Source: Isoetes taiwanensis (Eukaryota > Streptophyta > Lycopodiopsida > Isoetales > Isoetaceae). Taken from it: a stretch of 64,000 nt of DNA. The position numbers and the translations under genes were made by a program. Of this stretch, positions 33,421 to 46,579 are shown piece by piece. Each line of letters begins with the position of its first letter. Positions within the stretch are counted from its first letter, which is position 1. The notes below the pieces were generated by a model. That model was given only the letters and a program-made list of their open reading frames with translations, was not told the DNA's origin and searched no databases. The stretch spans positions 1,273,884-1,337,883 of the forward strand of contig JAJEKV010000105.1 in assembly GCA_021234155.1 (NCBI GenBank), in the 5' to 3' direction.

Positions 33421-36400
33421 TTATTATGCTACATATTCTAAAATAGGTGGACCACCGGACTATCATAGTCGTCGGATCTGTCAATCCTCCTGCCCAGATT
33501 GTATGTTGGAGCCTCTGGACACCTCGGTTTGATTATGCTCAATTATGATTGGGGGCGTATGATTTTAAGATGTCGAATACGAGTTTGCCTAAGGTTTTGA
33601 TGGTATATCGTGCCTCTATCACGGTTTCATTTAAGCTTTTAGAATATGAAATACGAGGGTTGAACCTCTACTAAAATAACTCAATGTCCTAATAAGACTA
33701 CTTTAACCAATCTAACTAGTGAGCTAATGTGACTATTTTTTATCTTAAATCTATGTTTTTTTATAATAACCCATTGAATTGTTTTAGGGATATGGTCTAT
33801 GGTTTCAAGAATTATATCTATATCAAATCCCCCTGTTACTGCAACCCCCCTAATCCTAGTGATTTTGCTACATATTCTAAATCGAGGTGCACCATGGAGA
33901 CTATCATAGTCGGCGATAAATTGTCAATCCTTAACCTTCCCAAGCTATGGTGAGGACTATCATGAGTTGGATACCTCAATGGACACCTCTCGTTTTTCGA
34001 TTATGCTCAATTATGATTGGGGGCGCCTATGATTTTAAGATGTCGAATACTGAGTTTTGCCCTAAGGTTTTGATGGTATATCGTGCCTCTATCTCAGCTT
34101 TCATTTCATTTAAGCTTTTTAGAATATGAAATTTTGATGGATTTTTGAACCTCTACTAAAAAATAACTCAATGTCCTAATAAGACTACTTTAACCAATCT
34201 AACTAGTGAGCTAATGTGACTATTTTTTATCTTAAATCTATGTTTTTTTTTATAATAACCCATTGAATTGTTTTAGGGATATGGTCTATGGTTTCAAAAT
34301 TATATCTATATCAAATCCCAAAAAGCAACCCCTGTTATTTTGCTACATATTCTAAACGAGGTGCACCACTGGACTATCATGAGTAAATCGGATCACATCA
34401 ATCCTAAAATAGCCCGGTTGTATGTTGGAGCCTCTGGACACCTCTCGTTTCGATTATGCTCAATTATGATTGGGGGACACCTATGATTTTAAGATGCTCA
34501 ATCTGAGTTTGCCTAAGGTTTTGATGGTATATCGTGCCTCTATACGATTTCATTTAAGCTTTTAGAATATGAAATCACGAGGGATTCGAACCTCTACTAA
34601 AAATAACTCAATGTCCTAATAAGACTACTTTAACCAATCTAACTAGTGAGCTAATGTGACTATTTTTTATCTTAAATCTATGTTTTTTTTTTTTTTTATA
34701 ATAACCCATTGAATTGTTTTAGGGATATGGTCTATGGTTTCAAGAATTATATCTATATCAAATCCCCAAACCCCTGTTATTTTTGCTACATATTCTAAGC
34801 GAGGTGCACCACGGACTATCATAGTCGTCGGATCTGTCAATCCTCGGCCCGGTTGTATGTTGGAGCCTCACGGACACCTCTCGTTTGATTATGCTCAATT
34901 ATGATTGGGGGCCCTATGATTTTAAGATGTCGATACACGAGTTTGCCTAAGGTTTTGATGGTATATGTCGTGCCTCTATCTACGGTTTCATTTAAGCTTT
35001 TAGAATATGAAATGCCTCTACTAAAAATAACTCAATGTCTAATAAAGACTACTTTAACCAATCTAACTAGTGAGCTAATGTGACTATTTTTTATCTTAAA
35101 TCTATGTTTTTTTATAATAACCCATTGAATTGTTTTAGGGATATGGTCTATGGTTTCAAAATTATATCTATATCAAATCCCCTGCAATCCTGTTATTTTG
35201 CTACATATTCTAAGCGAGGTGCACCACGGACTATCATGATTAAAATTAGGATCTGTCCAATCCCTCGGCCCCGGATTGTATGTTGGACCTCACGGACACC
35301 TCTCGTTTGATTATCCTCAATTATGATTGGGGGCGCTATGATTTTAAGATGTAGAATCTGAGTTTGCCTAAGGTTTTGATGGTATATCATTCTATCTGGT
35401 TTCATTTAAGCTTTTAGAATATGAAATCTGAGGATTGAACCTCTACTAAAATAACTCAATGTCCTAATAAGACTACTTTAACCAATCTAACTAGTGAGCT
35501 AATGTGACTATTTTTATCTTAAATCTATGTTTTTTTTTATAATAACCCATTGAATTGTTTTAGGGATATGGTCTATGGTTTCAAAATTATATCTATATCA
35601 AATCCCCACGCAACCCCTGTTATTTTGCTACATATTCTAAACAGAGGTGCACCACGGACTATCATAGTCGTCGGATCTGTCAATCCTACGGCCCAGTTAT
35701 TGTATGTTGGAGCCTCTGGACACCTCTGGTTTGATTATGCTCAATTATGATTGGGGGCCCTATGATTTTAAGATGTAGAATCTGAGTTTGCCCTAAGGTT
35801 TTGATGGTATATATGTTACCTCTATCTGAGTTTCATTTAAGCTTTTAGAATATGAAATCTGAGGATTGAACCTCTACTAAAATAACTCAATGTCCTAATA
35901 AGACTACTTTAACCAATCTAACTAGTGAGCTAATGTGACTATTTTTTTATCTTAAATCTATGTTTTTTATAATAACCCATTGAATTGTTTTAGGGATATG
36001 GTCTATGGTTTCAAGAATTATATCTATATCAAATCCCCACCAACCCCACATTTTTTGCTACATATTCTAAGCGAGGTGCACCACGGACTATCATAGTCGT
36101 TGTATGGATCATCCAATCCTATTGGGGGCCTATGATTTTATGTTGGAGCCTCTACGGACACCTCTGTCGACTTTTTATTATGCTCAATTATGATTGGGGT
36201 CTATATCGGTTTCCCTATGATTTTTTTTTGCTAAGATGTCGAATACGAGTTTGCCTAAGGTTTTGATGGTATATCGATTGCCTGATTTTTTAAGATGTAA
36301 AGAATCTGATCCTAAGGTTTTGATGGTATATCGGTTCTATCTGGTTTCATTTAAGCTTTTAGAATATGAAATCTGAGGATTCGAACCTCTACTAAAATAA

Positions 36401-36585
36401 CTCAATGTCCTAATAAGACTACTTTAACCAATCTAACTAGTGAGCTAATGTGACTTTTTTTATCTTAAATCTATGTTTTTTTATAATAACCCATTGAATT
36501 GTTTTGGGATATGGTCTATGGTTTCAAGAATTATATCTATATCAAATCCCCCTGGAACCCCACATTTATTTTGCTACATATTGTT
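33421..36585. repeat. Satellite array B2, ~430 bp monomer
   Basis: Seven monomers (conserved block near 33,667, 34,149, 34,591, 35,017, 35,440, 35,870 and 36,386). The monomer at 36,100-36,350 is heavily rearranged, with pieces of 'cctatgattttaagatg' and 'aaggttttgatggtatat' repeated. Several monomers here carry the perfect T-arm-like 'gaggattcgaacctc'. Ends at 'tgctacatattgttacttc', as array A2 does. Confidence 0.95.
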
Positions 36586-37069
36586 ACTTCACTTCACAAC
36601 TATTTCTCTTTCACAATGACACCATTGTTTATCAATCCATATGATTTTTGGATGCTACATCTCTAGCTTAAAAGGTAATGCATGATTCACCTTATGGTTC
36701 GATTAAAGTTCCAAACCTACAATATAAATGCATTCTTTGTGGCCAAAAGTGGAATAATCCTTTGTTGTGTGCATAAGAATGCGTTTGTTGATTGAAGCTA
36801 AAAGGTGCTATGAACAATCCGCGAGCCGGAATATCAAGTTGGAAACAAGCAGGAGGGCCTAAACTTGAATCTGTGACAAATCTTAAGGAAAAACAAAAAG
36901 GGAGTTTTCGCGACCTACGATGTAGAATCGAGGGAAACCAATACCTTGTAAAAAAAAAACATTATGCTAACTGAAGAAACATTAAAAAACAAATACCTTT
37001 GTAAGTGTGAGCAAAAATCCATCTCGTGGTAGTAAAATCCCTCCGACAATAAAATCCAAGAGGCAAGTA
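36586..37069. other. Spacer, unit B
   Basis: Counterpart of 7,526-8,012. Frames differ from unit A because of small indels, arguing against a conserved gene. Confidence 0.5.
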
Positions 37070-37205
37070 CACATGCATATGCACACATGCACACACATGC
37101 ACACATGCACATGCACTTGCACTTGCACATGCACAATACACATGCATATGCATATACATGCACATGAACATGCACATGCATGTCCACATGCATACATCTT
37201 GCTGA
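37070..37205. repeat. (ACATGC)n-type minisatellite, unit B
   Basis: Same imperfect 6-bp repeat as 8,013-8,185 but about two units shorter, losing an 'acatgc.acatgc' pair near 37,155. Confidence 0.95.
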
Positions 37206-37284
37206 TGTTCATGCACAAACACATGCGAGAGAAAGACAACAACCCTGGGATTGTTTCCAACCAACGAAAATCAATGGCCATAAA

Positions 37285-37390
37285 GGGGTGCACTCTAGAA
37301 ATGCTATTTAGTACACACCCTCAAATACAACAAGCGAAATCATAGAAAAACCATGTGAAAAGCGTGTAAAAATCTAAAAGTAACCCCACG
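37285..37390 (+). repeat. Dispersed ~110 bp module, copy 4 (unit B)
   Basis: Partner of 8,240-8,345, with 'gtgcactctagaaatgctat' and 'tcatagaaaaaccatgtg'. Confidence 0.7.
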
Positions 37391-37544
37391 ATTCCAAGAT
37401 CCCAGAGCATTACATAGCGATCCTCGTTTGTAGGGTATGCATGTATTTTTTTGTATCTTGTATATTAAGGTTTGCAAAATACTATAAGGTTTGATAGAAT
37501 GTACTTAATGGTATTAATTTTGTACATGTATTGTGAATATATTT

Positions 37545-37765
37545 TAAGGGCTCGGCATTTTGCCCCTCGTAACCCAGTGTGAATATGCACCCAAACCAAA
37601 GGGGTTTAAGGGGATTTTAATTTAAATGTGTTAAATGCAATGGTTTATGTTAATAATGTTAATGGTAGTTGTGTCTTGATTGTTATATTAAAAATTTTTG
37701 GGCCCTTGGGGCCCCTAACTAAAACAAACATAGGTAAACTTTTGGGCCTAAATATTAGTACTAAA
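37545..37765. repeat. Dispersed GGGCCC hairpin repeat, copy 3 (unit B)
   Basis: Partner of 8,495-8,725. The stem reads gggcccttggggcccc here, so the palindrome is imperfect. Confidence 0.7.
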
Positions 37766-37974
37766 AACACAATAACCGAAGAACAAATAAATTATTTCCA
37801 TAGCAAAATCGATTCAATTGATGATTGCATGTATGCATTCTTATATACATGGCATTCAAGTATTACCCATTTTTCTCAAAGCGGTGAATAAGCGGCTTAA
37901 GAATTTCACGGCACTCTATATATACATGGCATTGGATATTCCCCATTCTTCTCAAAATAGTCAATAAGCGGCTT

Positions 37975-38970
37975 AAAGGAAATACGACGAGACACTCTTT
38001 GCGGTATCACAAATGATCGCGACATTGTCTTCTTGCCCTTGTAATTTGCAACATTCATTACTGCGTTGATCACAAAGAAACCCACCTATGTCAATCTAAG
38101 GGGACAACAATAGCATATTGCTCCTTAATGGTGTTTAAACTTTGCACAACATTGACTTGCACCACAATCCTTAGGCTTGCGGCAAGCTCGAGGTTTTACT
38201 ACTGCTCAAAAGTCGATGTGAATAATTGCAGCCTTTATAATCCTCGGCTTTTGAAGGATTGTGAACTCGATTCCCAACCCACCTTAGCAGCGGGGGCATT
38301 TAGAATAGAATGGCAAGGATTCAAATCCCATAGCTGCAAGCTAATTATTTCTAAACTGTAATATCTTGGCGGGCGCAGTAAAGTGAGCCATGTTATGGTG
38401 GTTGGCTGCATGGGGAGATTATTGATAAATTCCTACGCTTCATCAAACACCCATTACAAGAAGGTTCTGATGCTCCTCCTTAAAAAAAATGTTATGGATT
38501 CTACTGCAAAGAAGGAAAAAAAAGACAACCGTGTGTGATCAAACCTGCATGGCTATAGGCCGAAAGGATATAACATCATTTTGGCATGTGGCTCTAAGGC
38601 GCATCACTCCAAAAAGATGGAGCACCTCCTCACCACACCCCCTTGATAAGCATAAAAAATTTGCAAGCATGGAGGTGCATGTAACAACATCCGGCTTCTT
38701 CATTGTCTAAAATATATCCAATCGCGGTGTCTAAAGCGCCACATTTCTATACATGTCCACTAGGCATTTCCCTGCTTTGTCTAATGTCTGTGGGCTTGCT
38801 ACAACATAAGCATGTATGTGTTTACCTTGACTAGTTCAACCGGCACACATGCATCAAGAATGCTGGCAACCATAATGTTATGCGGAGCCAATCCGTGTAC
38901 CTTGCTGGCTGCTGAAAAGTTTTATAGCAACACGTGCGGGCGGATTCAAATATCTTGCCACATACGTTCC
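37975..38970 (-). pseudogene. PPR-DYW-type pseudogene, unit B
   Basis: Partner of 8,960-9,955. The minus strand again reads AIKLFS...GLAPHNIMVA near 38,870-38,940, a YGKCG-like S motif near 38,740 and a degenerate DYW-like end near 38,060-38,120. Different frameshifts from unit A sit on top of the shared stops, consistent with an old pseudogene plus read noise. Confidence 0.72.
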
Positions 38971-39009
38971 GGGTAAAGGGGTCCAATACGGGGTTTGGGA
39001 ATGGATATC

Positions 39010-39200
39010 TGAGATCTGGGAAATCATGCATGGAAGTCCTAGCACAGCTCTCGTCTGATGCATCCATTGGACCTCTCTGTTCTTCCCACCATCACGGGTA
39101 GCCATCCATACACTTTCGGCCAAGGCAAAAAAGCTTCGGCGGTACCGCGTGGGGCTTTGAGGCGTTCCTTTCTCTCTCACCGCTTAGTCGAGTCAGCTAC
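39010..39200 (-). pseudogene. Unidentified coding fragment, unit B
   Basis: Partner of 9,990-10,215: RLKALR-like basic piece, then GGKNREVQWM or DGGKNR and FPDLRYPFPNP depending on frame. Family unknown. Confidence 0.3.
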
Positions 39201-39419
39201 AAATCCACCACGACCTTTAGGGAAATTCCAAATACACCACCCAACTTTTAGCGCAAAATCACCGCCTTGGAGATTGTTGGAGATGTAAGATAGGTTTTCC
39301 AATCGGATATGGAAGTGCTTGCATAGACCGGACTCTAATCTACACAACCCTAAAAATAATGGGAGGATATTGGCCACCCACCACCGCGATTTGCCCTTTT
39401 CTAAAATCAGCGGCTAACA

Positions 39420-39535
39420 AAATGGTGCACTCTAGAAATACTATTTAGTACACTTGAATGAATCTTACCAAAATCATATGAAAACCTTAGAAAAAAGCAT
39501 TACAAAAGCACAAAAAAAACCCCACTGTTATAATG
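39420..39535 (+). repeat. Dispersed ~110 bp module, copy 5 (unit B)
   Basis: Partner of 10,410-10,515, again ending 'ccccactgttataatgctac'. Confidence 0.7.
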
Positions 39536-39879
39536 CTACATATTTATGTGTAACCTAATCGTGTACTTGGTGCATTAAAAATCAAAATATAATATCCGAG
39601 TACATTTTCTTTTGATGCATATGTTCCCTAGCTCAGATTCCTTCCTTGTTGATCCATTTTACCTCAGGATAATAAGTTGAATGTTAGTGCATTCATACAC
39701 TTTAGCAAGTTTGGTTCCAAGATACAATCCATCCAATTTCATATTTAGAATTAGCTTTAGATGCTTTCTAATGTTGATATCAATATAGGAGCATGCCAAA
39801 CATAGATAGCTTCATTTGGATTCTTGTTGGAACCACGATCATCACACAATCATCTACGAATGTATAGTTGGTTAACAAG
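39536..39879. other. AT-rich spacer, unit B
   Basis: Counterpart of 10,516-10,865. No feature seen. Confidence 0.45.
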
Positions 39880-40015
39880 CATGTTCTTTGCTAAGGTTTT
39901 TCCACAGGAAAACCCTTGAGACAAGGTTTTTTAATCTTGGACAACAATAAGCTGTTGTCCTTTGTTTGGAGTTCCATAGGCCATTTGATTCTTCGTGGAT
40001 GATAAAATCCAATAC
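39880..40015 (+). mobile_element. Short LINE 3' end, unit B
   Basis: Partner of 10,868-10,996: 'gctaaggtttttcc', hairpin arms 'gaaaaccc' and 'aggttttttaa', then 'ttccataggccatttg' and 'cttcgtggatgataaaa'. Confidence 0.75.
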
Positions 40016-40794
40016 AATTGATTAAATTCTATTTAACAGGCCAAACCTTCAACAAATGCTAAGGCTGGCGAAATTTTCAATGTCACTCACAAAAACGTTT
40101 TCCTCAAATTCATAGGTTGAAGGTATTTTCTAATATGATTTTATTAAAATCTGACTCTTGGGATGTCTAGTCAATTACGAAAAGGCCTAGCAAGGCTTGA
40201 AGAAAACATTTTAGACCTAGAGGGCCTAACATGCCTAACAAAGGTTAACATGTTATAGATATCTACTTAATTTTGAGACCACATCATTTAGCGATTTTTG
40301 GGATCTTTCAACCATTTAAAGTTAAAAAGAGATTGATATGCCAAACTGAATAGTTTAAATGAAGAAAAAAGGACCCCCTCCCCTCCCGTGGTGATGAGGA
40401 AGATGCCACTCTTGATCAAAAGCAAATATAATATATAATTTTGGGATAAAGGAAGGCCAAAGCAGAGGCTAAACAAAACCACCAAGTGACCATTTAGCCT
40501 TGGGGCATGCTCCTTGTCTATACGCCACAATCAAGAAGGTTGGTCACCATGTATGTAACAAATAATGATAATGATCTCACATAGCTAACATCACATACAT
40601 GGGTGGATGCATACATGGGTGGACATACCTCTACCATGGAAAATACAAAGTATCATGGGGGTCTCTATAGAATAATGCAACCCCCGCCCCACTCTATGTT
40701 ATGCAAACCAAACCTTTCCCCGGTTTCATATATATCATGGAGAAATCAAATGTTTCAATGCACATTTATTTGCGAGATGCTACCTTGGTCTCAT
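40016..40794. other. AT-rich spacer, unit B
   Basis: Counterpart of 11,000-11,790; the C-rich tract is shorter here (~40,372-40,388). No gene seen. Confidence 0.45.
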
Positions 40795-40935
40795 CCGGGG
40801 TTCAAACCCCGTTAGTAGATTTCCTATAGGGCCATAGCCATACTTGAGAAGAATTTAAGCACTTGGAGGGTTCTTTGGCCACTAGACCAACTACAAGGCG
40901 TAAAAGCGCTTCACGAGGATTTTTTGGCCTAGTCC
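40795..40935 (-). repeat. SINE-like segment, unit B
   Basis: Partner of 11,795-11,940. Keeps 'ggggttcaaacccc' near 40,798 and 'ggccactagaccaact' near 40,878, the inverted B-box-like and A-box-like words. Confidence 0.38.
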
Positions 40936-41553
40936 ACGAATCTTAAAACATATCGAATTTTTGTACTACAGGTCATGAATAGCATGCTATAGAAGTAGTT
41001 GTTGGTGGGTTTATGCTTGCATTGATTTCAGGGGCCGCAAGCTACAGTTAGGGCATGTATATTTTGTTGTACTTATTGTGTATATTTAACATTTCAATGA
41101 TTTATAATCCAATGATTCTTTTAAATATATGCTAAAAATAATACTTAGACCTAAGAGCGGTTCATATCTGATGAACCCTTTTACAAGCATGTCTTTGGCT
41201 CTTAGTGTAGGCTAGAATTGATCACATTATTGATGCTTGAACAACATAAATAACCATAAGAATAAGCGTGAAAACTTGAACAAATCGGCCGGCTCTGTAA
41301 AATAGGCTTCCGTTACAGTAGAGCATTTTGTAATTTCGACCTATTGTTTCATACGGATAAATTGCGGTTTGAGTCACTAGGCTATCTATAACACATCTTT
41401 CCAATGATGGAAAATTTTTTGGCGGAAATGCTATGCAGCGGCAAGCGTGGGCCTGTTGGGAGGCAAGGCAATTTCGAATGTGCACACACAATCTCCTTAC
41501 TATATTGAGGCGGCTCCGAGCGTTAGCGGCTTCAACTCTTTTCGATAACGAAT
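40936..41553. other. AT-rich spacer, unit B
   Basis: Counterpart of 11,941-12,560. A long minus-strand frame (41,222-41,695) is open here but broken in unit A, has no recognised motif, and runs across the inverted-repeat segment. I do not call it a gene. Confidence 0.4.
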
Positions 41554-41761
41554 GCGCCATAGCCATGAAGCCTAAAATAAACATTTTCTGTTCAACCCAG
41601 TTAGACTTGGCTTCGATCTTTGGGGCTTGAAGCTCAAAATAAGGATGCTTTCGGATCGATGGCCTGCATGAAGGCATGCCTCTCCTTATCTGCATGTGAG
41701 GCTTCCTCGAGACCAGTTCTTACGGCCCCTTATTTGCAAGAATAAAACGTAGCTATGGCGC
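41554..41761. mobile_element. MITE-like segment with 10-bp inverted repeats, unit B
   Basis: 'gcgccatagc' at 41,554-41,563 and 'gctatggcgc' at 41,752-41,761, both intact as in unit A. Confidence 0.4.
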
Positions 41762-41879
41762 AATGCTATCACGGCAATCTTTCTCATTCATCCCAAGCAA
41801 GCCAGGTCATTTTTACCCCTAATTTTTGCTTTTGTTGGGTGTTCTATTTAAACTATAGTAGGAAGCTTGGCGATTCAGA

Positions 41880-43985
41880 TGTCTTTTCGGGTAACCCAAG
41901 TGTTTTATTTATGGCTCTACTTGAAGTTATGCGAATGTAGCACAAAGTTTGGGCGTGGCGAATCCGGACGATCGTACGGATAAAATTCTTATCTATCAAA
42001 CTTTTTGCAAGGGAATGAGATTCGATTTCAGTTCCAATAAGCCCTTGTATGGCGATGGCAAATAAGATTCTTTAAACTCTATTTGGTTTATTACATCCAT
42101 CCCCTTCTTCCCAAATACAGGTTAATTTCCTAGGAAGCCATTCCAGCGATCTTTTGCCAAAGCTACTAGTTTATCAAAGGTTCTTTCAAGCACAGTTTCA
42201 TTAAATATGGACTTTCTGCGAGTCCATAAATATCTCAAATAATAGCTACTGTCTAGAATACAGGGTTCTAAGAGCATATTGTGCACAATAAAATGAAGTA
42301 GACCAACTTTAATGACTTTAAAGTTTTACATATTTTCAAAAAAGTATCAAACACTTTTCAAAGTCTTCATATAGCATAAAGCTAATGTTTTAAAAATATT
42401 AAAGTTTCAAATTTCCAATCCGTATGTTATGTGATTGTAATTCCTCATCAGCTGATAGACTTTCTGAGCTCTTCTGGGATTAATCCTATTTTCCTGCACA
42501 TACTCGTGTAAATGTTAGCATTGTAATAAGTTATCGAGAGGGACATACAAGTAAAAATTGGGCGACCGCCATATTTAAGATCGCCGAAAAGGGCAATATG
42601 GAAAAACAATTCAATTAACTCAGAAAAAATGCATTGCATAACGAAACAATTAAAAGTAGGTAAAAATTCAATTTCCCATCTAAATCTAACCTAACCCTAA
42701 TGAGCTAACTCTAAAAGTTCGAAGTTACGGGCGCAACGGTAGCAATTGAAGAGTTTAAGCATGTTTCTTCTGATGCAGGTGGTAGGGAAGATATTGGAAA
42801 TACAAAGCTTGGCATCGACATCTTGCAACAAAGGGCGGTCGAAATGTGATGTATGCACGGATTACTTCTAGTTTACGACATCAAACTTCTCAAAACTTCG
42901 TCGTTGTGCTTGTTGTGGTCCTGCGTGGATCTCTTGGGGAGGGCTCTTCTGGTTTCATTGAGCTATTCTTTTGTTCATGTCTCTCTTTGGGTTTCCACCA
43001 TATTTTTGAAAGTCAAAGGCGGGGTTATTTCTGAAAATCGGTACGTGGGTGGGCGATTCTTTGTGGCAATCGATGAAATATATTTGGCATCTATTCATAT
43101 TTGTATGTAGAAACCCTTATGTGTGAAGAGATCTTTGAAGCACATTCATAATTCTGATTCGTACATGATTAAGCAAGAAAGTCTATCTAATTACTTGAAA
43201 AATGTACAGTGGACATGTATCGGGAGTTCAAATACTTTGAATGTACTTTCAATCTTTCCCTTCACGGTGGTTGGTCTTTGTGGGAATAGTTCTATGCCTT
43301 CATGGAAACTATTTTGGATTCGGGTGAATCTAGTGTCTTGTGGGGTTGTAGTTATTTTGTACATCTTGTTGTGGCTTCAATGCAGCTCTATTGGAGAAAG
43401 ATTAGGATGGGCATGCTTTTTGTTTTCTATTGTGGCTAATGCATTTGGTTCGACTTACTATCACCTTGACCATCAATGCCACGTCTTACGTGGGACTTTT
43501 TACGGTAAGGTTTTACGCATTATTAGTGCATTATTGCTGCAAATAGCAAAAGCGGATGTTATATTTTGTGTAGGCATGCATTTGTGAAAAGTAATAAGAT
43601 GTCCATGTTTTCAAGTGCTTTTATAGATGACTACATATATGGCTATTATGGGAGTCTATATATTGGCAAGGTCGGATGAGCATCTGAGGCTACGGTTTTA
43701 TCTATCCACTTTTCTTGTCGACTTTTACAACCATTGCTTGTTGGTGGTAAGTATTCAAAATTAAATGTATTTTTCTTGTTAAACTCAAGATTTTGCTGAT
43801 CAGATTAGTGCATGAATTATCATTTTGTTTTCAAATATTTTTTTTGGAAGCTTTTTGTTCTCCTTTTGCCCTACCGGATCACGCACTACTTGGAATGTTT
43901 TACATTGATTGCCTCTACTATGTGCTTGTGCCGAACCCGCGGAAGATCAAGAAGGTGAAAGCAAGAAGACGCCATAGCCGCCCCT
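41880..43985 (+). pseudogene. Relic of unidentified multi-exon gene, unit B
   Basis: Partner of 12,910-15,012. The KCDVC...LRRC.CCG finger-like segment follows 'ttctgatgcag|gtggtaggg' near 42,780-42,905. A longer open frame (43,123-43,587) joins the hydrophobic pieces VVILYILLWLQCSSIGERLG and FLFSIVANAFGSTYYHLDHQ, followed by a donor-like 'acggtaagg'. The last exon again ends KVKARRRHS before 43,987. Unit A and B versions can be combined to guess the original frames, but I recognise no family. Confidence 0.42.
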
Positions 43986-44294
43986 AGTAAAATCTAGTAT
44001 CTAGCCATGGCTGACTTGCCCCTTTTCTTGTCATTGCATAGAAGCCAATATTGAATCCAGCAGCTATGGCGATTTGTTTTGTCTTGAGGCGTTTTTTTTG
44101 GCCTTGAGAAGGTTTGCTTTTTATGTGTGGCTTTTGGAACTCCTTCCGGAATGTTATTCCTCGTGAGCATTCCAATATTTCTTAGCAATTTGTCATTTTG
44201 CCTTTCCACTCAAAGCCTTTTCCATTCCTTTGATTTGAGCCGATATTTTGTAAACTTATTTTTTAACGGATAATCAAGTTAAGCTATAAGCGTC
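43968..44294. mobile_element. MITE-like segment, unit B (right repeat degraded)
   Basis: Left repeat 'gacgccatagcc' intact at 43,968-43,979; the right side reads 'agctataagcgtcc', a CG-scrambled version of unit A's 'ggctatggcgtcc'. Confidence 0.38.
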
Positions 44295-44320
44295 CATCTT
44301 GATTAAGAAGGATATAAAGG

Positions 44321-44590
44321 TCCGATGCATTGCTAGATTATAAATTCAATAAATTGTTTAAATCTGAGAACTTAATTCTGATCAATACGTGCATGCTAGA
44401 GGGCCTTTTTTAGAAACTTAAAGGTCATTACTTTAAATGCGGAAGTGCTTTATTTCTTTTAGTCCTGGTGCATTGCTAGAATTATAAATTGATTAAATTG
44501 TTTAAATCTGAGAACTTAATTACGATCAATACTTGCATGCTAGAGGGCCTTTTGGAAACTTGAAAGGTCATTACTTTCTATGCGGATGTG
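44321..44590. repeat. ~140-bp tandem duplication, unit B
   Basis: Partner of 15,342-15,612, with both copies holding 'gaacttaatt.cgatcaata' and 'gcatgctagagggcctttt'. Confidence 0.85.
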
Positions 44591-46126
44591 ACGTTCTAGT
44601 GCGATATATACGGTCTCAAGGCGATACCCGTCTTGCGGCGAATCATCATCGCCGCCCAAATCGGTCGGCGTGTAATGCGATGTATGTATACCAAAGCAAG
44701 GGCGCCCTAGGGGGCAACTTGCAATAGTGCCACGCCTTAACAATGCGGCGCACCTTTAGACCTTTAACCCATTAAAGGCAGACCAAAGGTCATGGAAAAC
44801 CCTAAACCTAACTGATAGCCTACATAAGGCATCAAACCCTAACATTCCCTTTTTTAGCCCCACGGACCTTCCGAGCTCCAGGTCAAGCTACCGAGGGAGT
44901 CAATTCCAACTCCCACGATGCACATGTACCCCAGCTAGTCGGATCATCCCTCCGACCGCATCCCGAAGCGGAGGCACAGGGACATGGGCCTTGCCGGATC
45001 GAGAGGAACCAGGAGGCGGTATTTAGTCGATTGAATAGCTTAAACCTTGTTCTGACCTTGAACCAAGTGGGTTTAGCCTATTAAATCACCCTTAGTAGCC
45101 AAGCGGATCCCCGAGATTGACTCTAACTAAAGAACCTAACTCTATGATTTAGATTAGTTCTTATTTTTACTTATGTTGATATGATGGACAAATGTATTAC
45201 ATTGGACTCATTGTATTGGGAAGGGGGTAGAGACTTAAAGCTTAGTAGATGATGCTCCTATAGCTAGTCCCTCTTAGTGCATTACTAGAATTGCCCACAG
45301 TGCACAAGAACCCCACCTGGTTGTGGGTGAAGGGGTCAGGCGGCTTAGAAGGAGGTTCGTGTTCTGACCCTTGACCCGATCCCTCCGGTGTGTAAGGCCT
45401 CAACCGGGATCAGGTGACTAGGTCTAATGGCTTGCCAGCGAAAGTGTGGGTAAGGCATGGGCTCCCGACACCGTGGGGGTGGAGTTCACCTTCCGATGGG
45501 TTAAGTCGAATAAGGCAGTGGCCCTCTAGTCACCTTGGGTCAGCATGTAGATCTCTGGAGGGAGTGATCCCTACACCCCAACGGACCGGGAGATGTAACC
45601 GAGGAATAGCCCCTTGGCTATGCACCCGAACTCTGATCGAGTCCCAACACTTTTCAACCTACTGCAAAGTGTGCACAGAAGGGGCGGATGGAGTGGACAA
45701 CCCCTAAGCCATGTTCTTATGCCGGCCCAATCCATTGTCATGATTCTCACTGCACTTGCGAACTCCGAGACCCAAGCTAGTCGGTCCTTCCCTGAGTCTC
45801 GAGCCTTGGGTAGGAACTTCCTTTGTATTGTGTTGATCTTTGTCTATGCACGAGATATTGATGTGCCACCCTTTGAGGTGGATATATGATGTTATATTCT
45901 TGGCGTGTATGTTTACGCTTCGCAGCTAGGTAGGCCACGAGGAAGGCGGGGGGTAAAATGACCCCTTCACTCTTCCCACTTTGGGACTCTAAGGCGGTCC
46001 GCGGTGATATGTGGAGGGCCACAGACGATGTGGAGCTGGTGCGGGGGATGAACTCCTGTTTGTATCACGGTCTTGGGCATCGTGATATGAGTAGGGGCGT
46101 CTGCTTTGGAAGTGCTTTATTTCTTT
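44441..46126. mobile_element. ~1.65 kb block between direct repeats, unit B
   Basis: 'ggaagtgctttatttcttt' at 44,441-44,459 and 46,108-46,126. Interior aligns with 15,481-17,112, including 'gagggagtgatccctaca' near 45,560. No recognised coding sequence. Confidence 0.5.
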
Positions 46127-46579
46127 CTCTCACATGCAAGAGGTGAATGCAAGAGGTGAGTACGAGAGTATTGCAAGGTCGTCACTTTCCTCCTATACTA
46201 GATGTTTACCTTTTGCTTTGCTGTAGATGTTAGATCTAAATTAGTTTTCTACATATTTTTGGAAATAAAATTATCATTGTTTATGAGTTTCGGAAATGGT
46301 TGGGGTTCAAATCCCCCTGCTTCCTATTTTTTTTTTTGCTATTAGAGGAAAACAGATACAGTGAATTAACAGTAAAAAGTACTACTATACATAAGAAACC
46401 ATATAGGTCCTCAATAGTTGAAATGCTTCAAATAATAGACCATTACTTGTGTGCATAAGAAACCATCCACGGTCCTTAACAGTCTTATACTTAAAAACTT
46501 GAAATGCTTCAAACAGCATACCATTACTGGTTTATAAATGAGAACCATATAGCTAATGCAAAAGAAAACTGTGCACATA
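46127..46579. other. AT-rich spacer, unit B
   Basis: Counterpart of 17,133-17,575 with the T-arm-like 'ggggttcaaatccccc' near 46,302. No gene seen. Confidence 0.4.

Noticed and set aside
41222-41695. 157-codon minus-strand protein
   Set aside because: Broken in unit A, has no motif, and overlaps inverted-repeat sequence and exon-like sequence on the other strand.
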